A DNA stretch of 6,547 nucleotides from Actinomycetota bacterium (lineage in GTDB: Bacteria > Actinomycetota > Actinomycetes > Mycobacteriales > Mycobacteriaceae), in contig SYAA01000426.1 of the NCBI GenBank assembly GCA_005789055.1, positions 1 to 6,547 of the forward strand. The letters are read 5' to 3'. The notes under the pieces are model-generated. The model did no database searches. It was not told the DNA's origin and saw nothing but the letters and a program-made list of their open reading frames with translations. Position 1 is the first letter of the stretch. Every line of letters starts with the position of its first letter. Position numbers and translations under genes: made by a program. Below, piece after piece: positions 5,286 through 6,547 of the stretch.

Positions 5286-6547
5286 CCCCAGATTCGACTC
5301 GGTGTCGATGGCCCGGCTAGTACTGGAGGTCTTGCCGCTGACCAGGGTACGGATGTAGACGATCCGTTCGCCCTTCTTGCCCGAGATGCGCGCCCAGTCA
5401 TCGGGGTTCGTGGTGTTGGGCAAATCCTCGTTCTCGGAGAATTCGTCGACGATCGAGTCGAGTAGGTGCTGGATTCGCAGGCCGTGCTGACCGGAATCGA
5501 GCACCGACTTGATCGCGTACTTCTTGGCCCGGTCGACGACGTTCTGGATCATCGCACCGGAGTTGAAGTCCTTGAAATACATCACTTCTTTGTCGCCATT
5601 GGCGTAGGTGACTTCAAGAAATCGATTGTCATCGATCTCGGCATACATCCGATCGACGACCTTCTCGATCATCGCCTTGATGCACAGCGCCCGGTCACCG
5701 TCGAACTCCGCCAGGTCGTCGGCATTCACCGGCAGATTCACCGTCAGGTACTTGCTGAAGATGTCTTGGGCGGACTCGGCGTCCGGCCGTTCGATCTTGA
5801 TCTTCACGTCGAGACGGCCCGGCCGCAGGATCGCCGGGTCGATCATGTCCTCGCGGTTGGAGGCGCCGATCACGATGACGTTCTCCAAACCCTCGACGCC
5901 GTCGATCTCGCTCAGCAACTGCGGCACGACCGTGGTCTCGACGTCGGAGCTGACGCCGGTGCCGCGGGTGCGGAAGATCGAGTCCATCTCATCGAAGAAG
6001 ACGATCACCGGAGTGCCCTCGGAGGCTTTTTCCCGGGCCCGCTGGAAGATCAGCCGGATATGACGCTCGGTCTCGCCCACGAACTTGTTGAGCAGTTCCG
6101 GGCCCTTGATATTCAGGAAGTAAGACTTGGCTTCGCGGGCGTCCTCCCCGCGCACCTCCGCCATCTTCTTGGCCAGGGAGTTGGCGACCGCCTTGGCGAT
6201 CAACGTCTTGCCGCAGCCGGGCGGACCGTACAGCAGCACACCTTTGGGCGGGCGCAGCGAGTACTCCCGGTAAAGGTCCTTGTGCAGGAACGGCAATTCG
6301 ACGGCGTCTCGGATCTGCTCAATCTGCCGGGTCAGTCCACCGATATCGCCGTAGTCCACATCGGGCACCTCCTCAAGGACGAGGTCCTCCACCTCGGCCT
6401 TGGGAATGCGCTCGAAGGCGTAACCCGCCTTGGTGTCGACCAGCAGCGAGTCGCCGGGGCGCAGCCTGCGCGGCTTCTGGTCATCGTCGAGGGCGTCGGC
6501 CACCTCGGGCGCCATGTCCGCGGCCGCCACCAATGGCTCGGCCAGCC
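5274..6547 (-). CDS. mpa: proteasome-associated AAA+ ATPase Mpa (ARC), C-terminal 423 residues (5' end outside window)
   Basis: Mpa binds Pup through N-terminal coiled coils, unfolds the substrate with ATP and feeds it to the 20S core as a hexameric ring. The frame is open through the right window edge; TTG 6533 is an internal codon, not the start. The fragment begins in what should be the second OB-fold domain ([24 protein letters not shown], split at about 27-50), then the AAA+ domain: Walker A GPPGCGKT (6204-6227), pore loop KFVGE, Walker B FFDEMDS (about 5980-6000), and ILRPGRLD with the arginine of the sensor/finger region. The C-terminus ESNLGQYL is the tail that docks into PrcA pockets. 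A Lys 19 residues from the end matches the self-pupylation site Lys591 of M. tuberculosis Mpa. If full length is about 609 aa as in that species, roughly 186 residues are missing, including the coiled coil. Confidence 0.98.
   Translation of the reverse strand, partial: LAEPLVAAADMAPEVADALDDDQKPRRLRPGDSLLVDTKAGYAFERIPKAEVEDLVLEEVPDVDYGDIGGLTRQIEQIRDAVELPFLHKDLYREYSLRPPKGVLLYGPPGCGKTLIAKAVANSLAKKMAEVRGEDAREAKSYFLNIKGPELLNKFVGETERHIRLIFQRAREKASEGTPVIVFFDEMDSIFRTRGTGVSSDVETTVVPQLLSEIDGVEGLENVIVIGASNREDMIDPAILRPGRLDVKIKIERPDAESAQDIFSKYLTVNLPVNADDLAEFDGDRALCIKAMIEKVVDRMYAEIDDNRFLEVTYANGDKEVMYFKDFNSGAMIQNVVDRAKKYAIKSVLDSGQHGLRIQHLLDSIVDEFSENEDLPNTTNPDDWARISGKKGERIVYIRTLVSGKTSSTSRAIDTESNLGQYL

Noticed and set aside
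6531..6533. TTG as the mpa start codon
   Set aside because: The frame continues through the window edge and the protein would lack its coiled coil and most of its OB domains.

Overview
The window is the Pup-proteasome locus of a high-GC actinobacterium, almost certainly a mycobacterium. Pup, PrcB, PrcA, Dop, PafA and Mpa read nearly residue for residue like the Mycobacterium tuberculosis proteins as I remember them. No search was run, so the species is left open.

Layout, left to right. pafA (minus strand, first 231 codons, cut by the left edge) encodes the Pup ligase. A 201-bp divergent spacer with a perfect GC palindrome (761-784) separates it from a small plus-strand gene (895-1113) for a predicted membrane-anchored peptide. 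That gene ends stop-to-stop against prcA. Next comes the minus-strand block dop, pup, prcB, prcA, with GTGA and ATGA 4-nt overlaps at pup/prcB and prcB/prcA. Divergent from dop is a plus-strand gene of unknown function (4640-5257), probably the counterpart of M. tuberculosis Rv2114. It converges on mpa (minus strand, cut by the right edge), the proteasomal ATPase.

How the genes work together. Dop deamidates the C-terminal Gln of Pup and also removes Pup from substrates. PafA joins Pup to substrate lysines. Mpa recognises Pup, unfolds the substrate and threads it into the 20S core made of PrcA and PrcB. All key residues I could check are present: PafA Asp57, Dop Asp95, PrcB Thr54 (new N-terminus after processing), Pup GGQ, and the Mpa Walker A, Walker B and QYL tail.

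The core system is well known. The less expected observations are at the edges of the genes. Four genes have a TANGCT -10-like hexamer 6-7 nt before a start codon, which predicts leaderless transcripts. A perfect 17-bp tandem duplication at 4620-4653 creates a second, out-of-frame start and a six-codon leader peptide coupled to the unknown gene. Both convergent junctions carry hairpins over the stop codons. Two uncharacterised plus-strand genes sit within the locus. I see no mobile element, CRISPR array, tRNA or rRNA.
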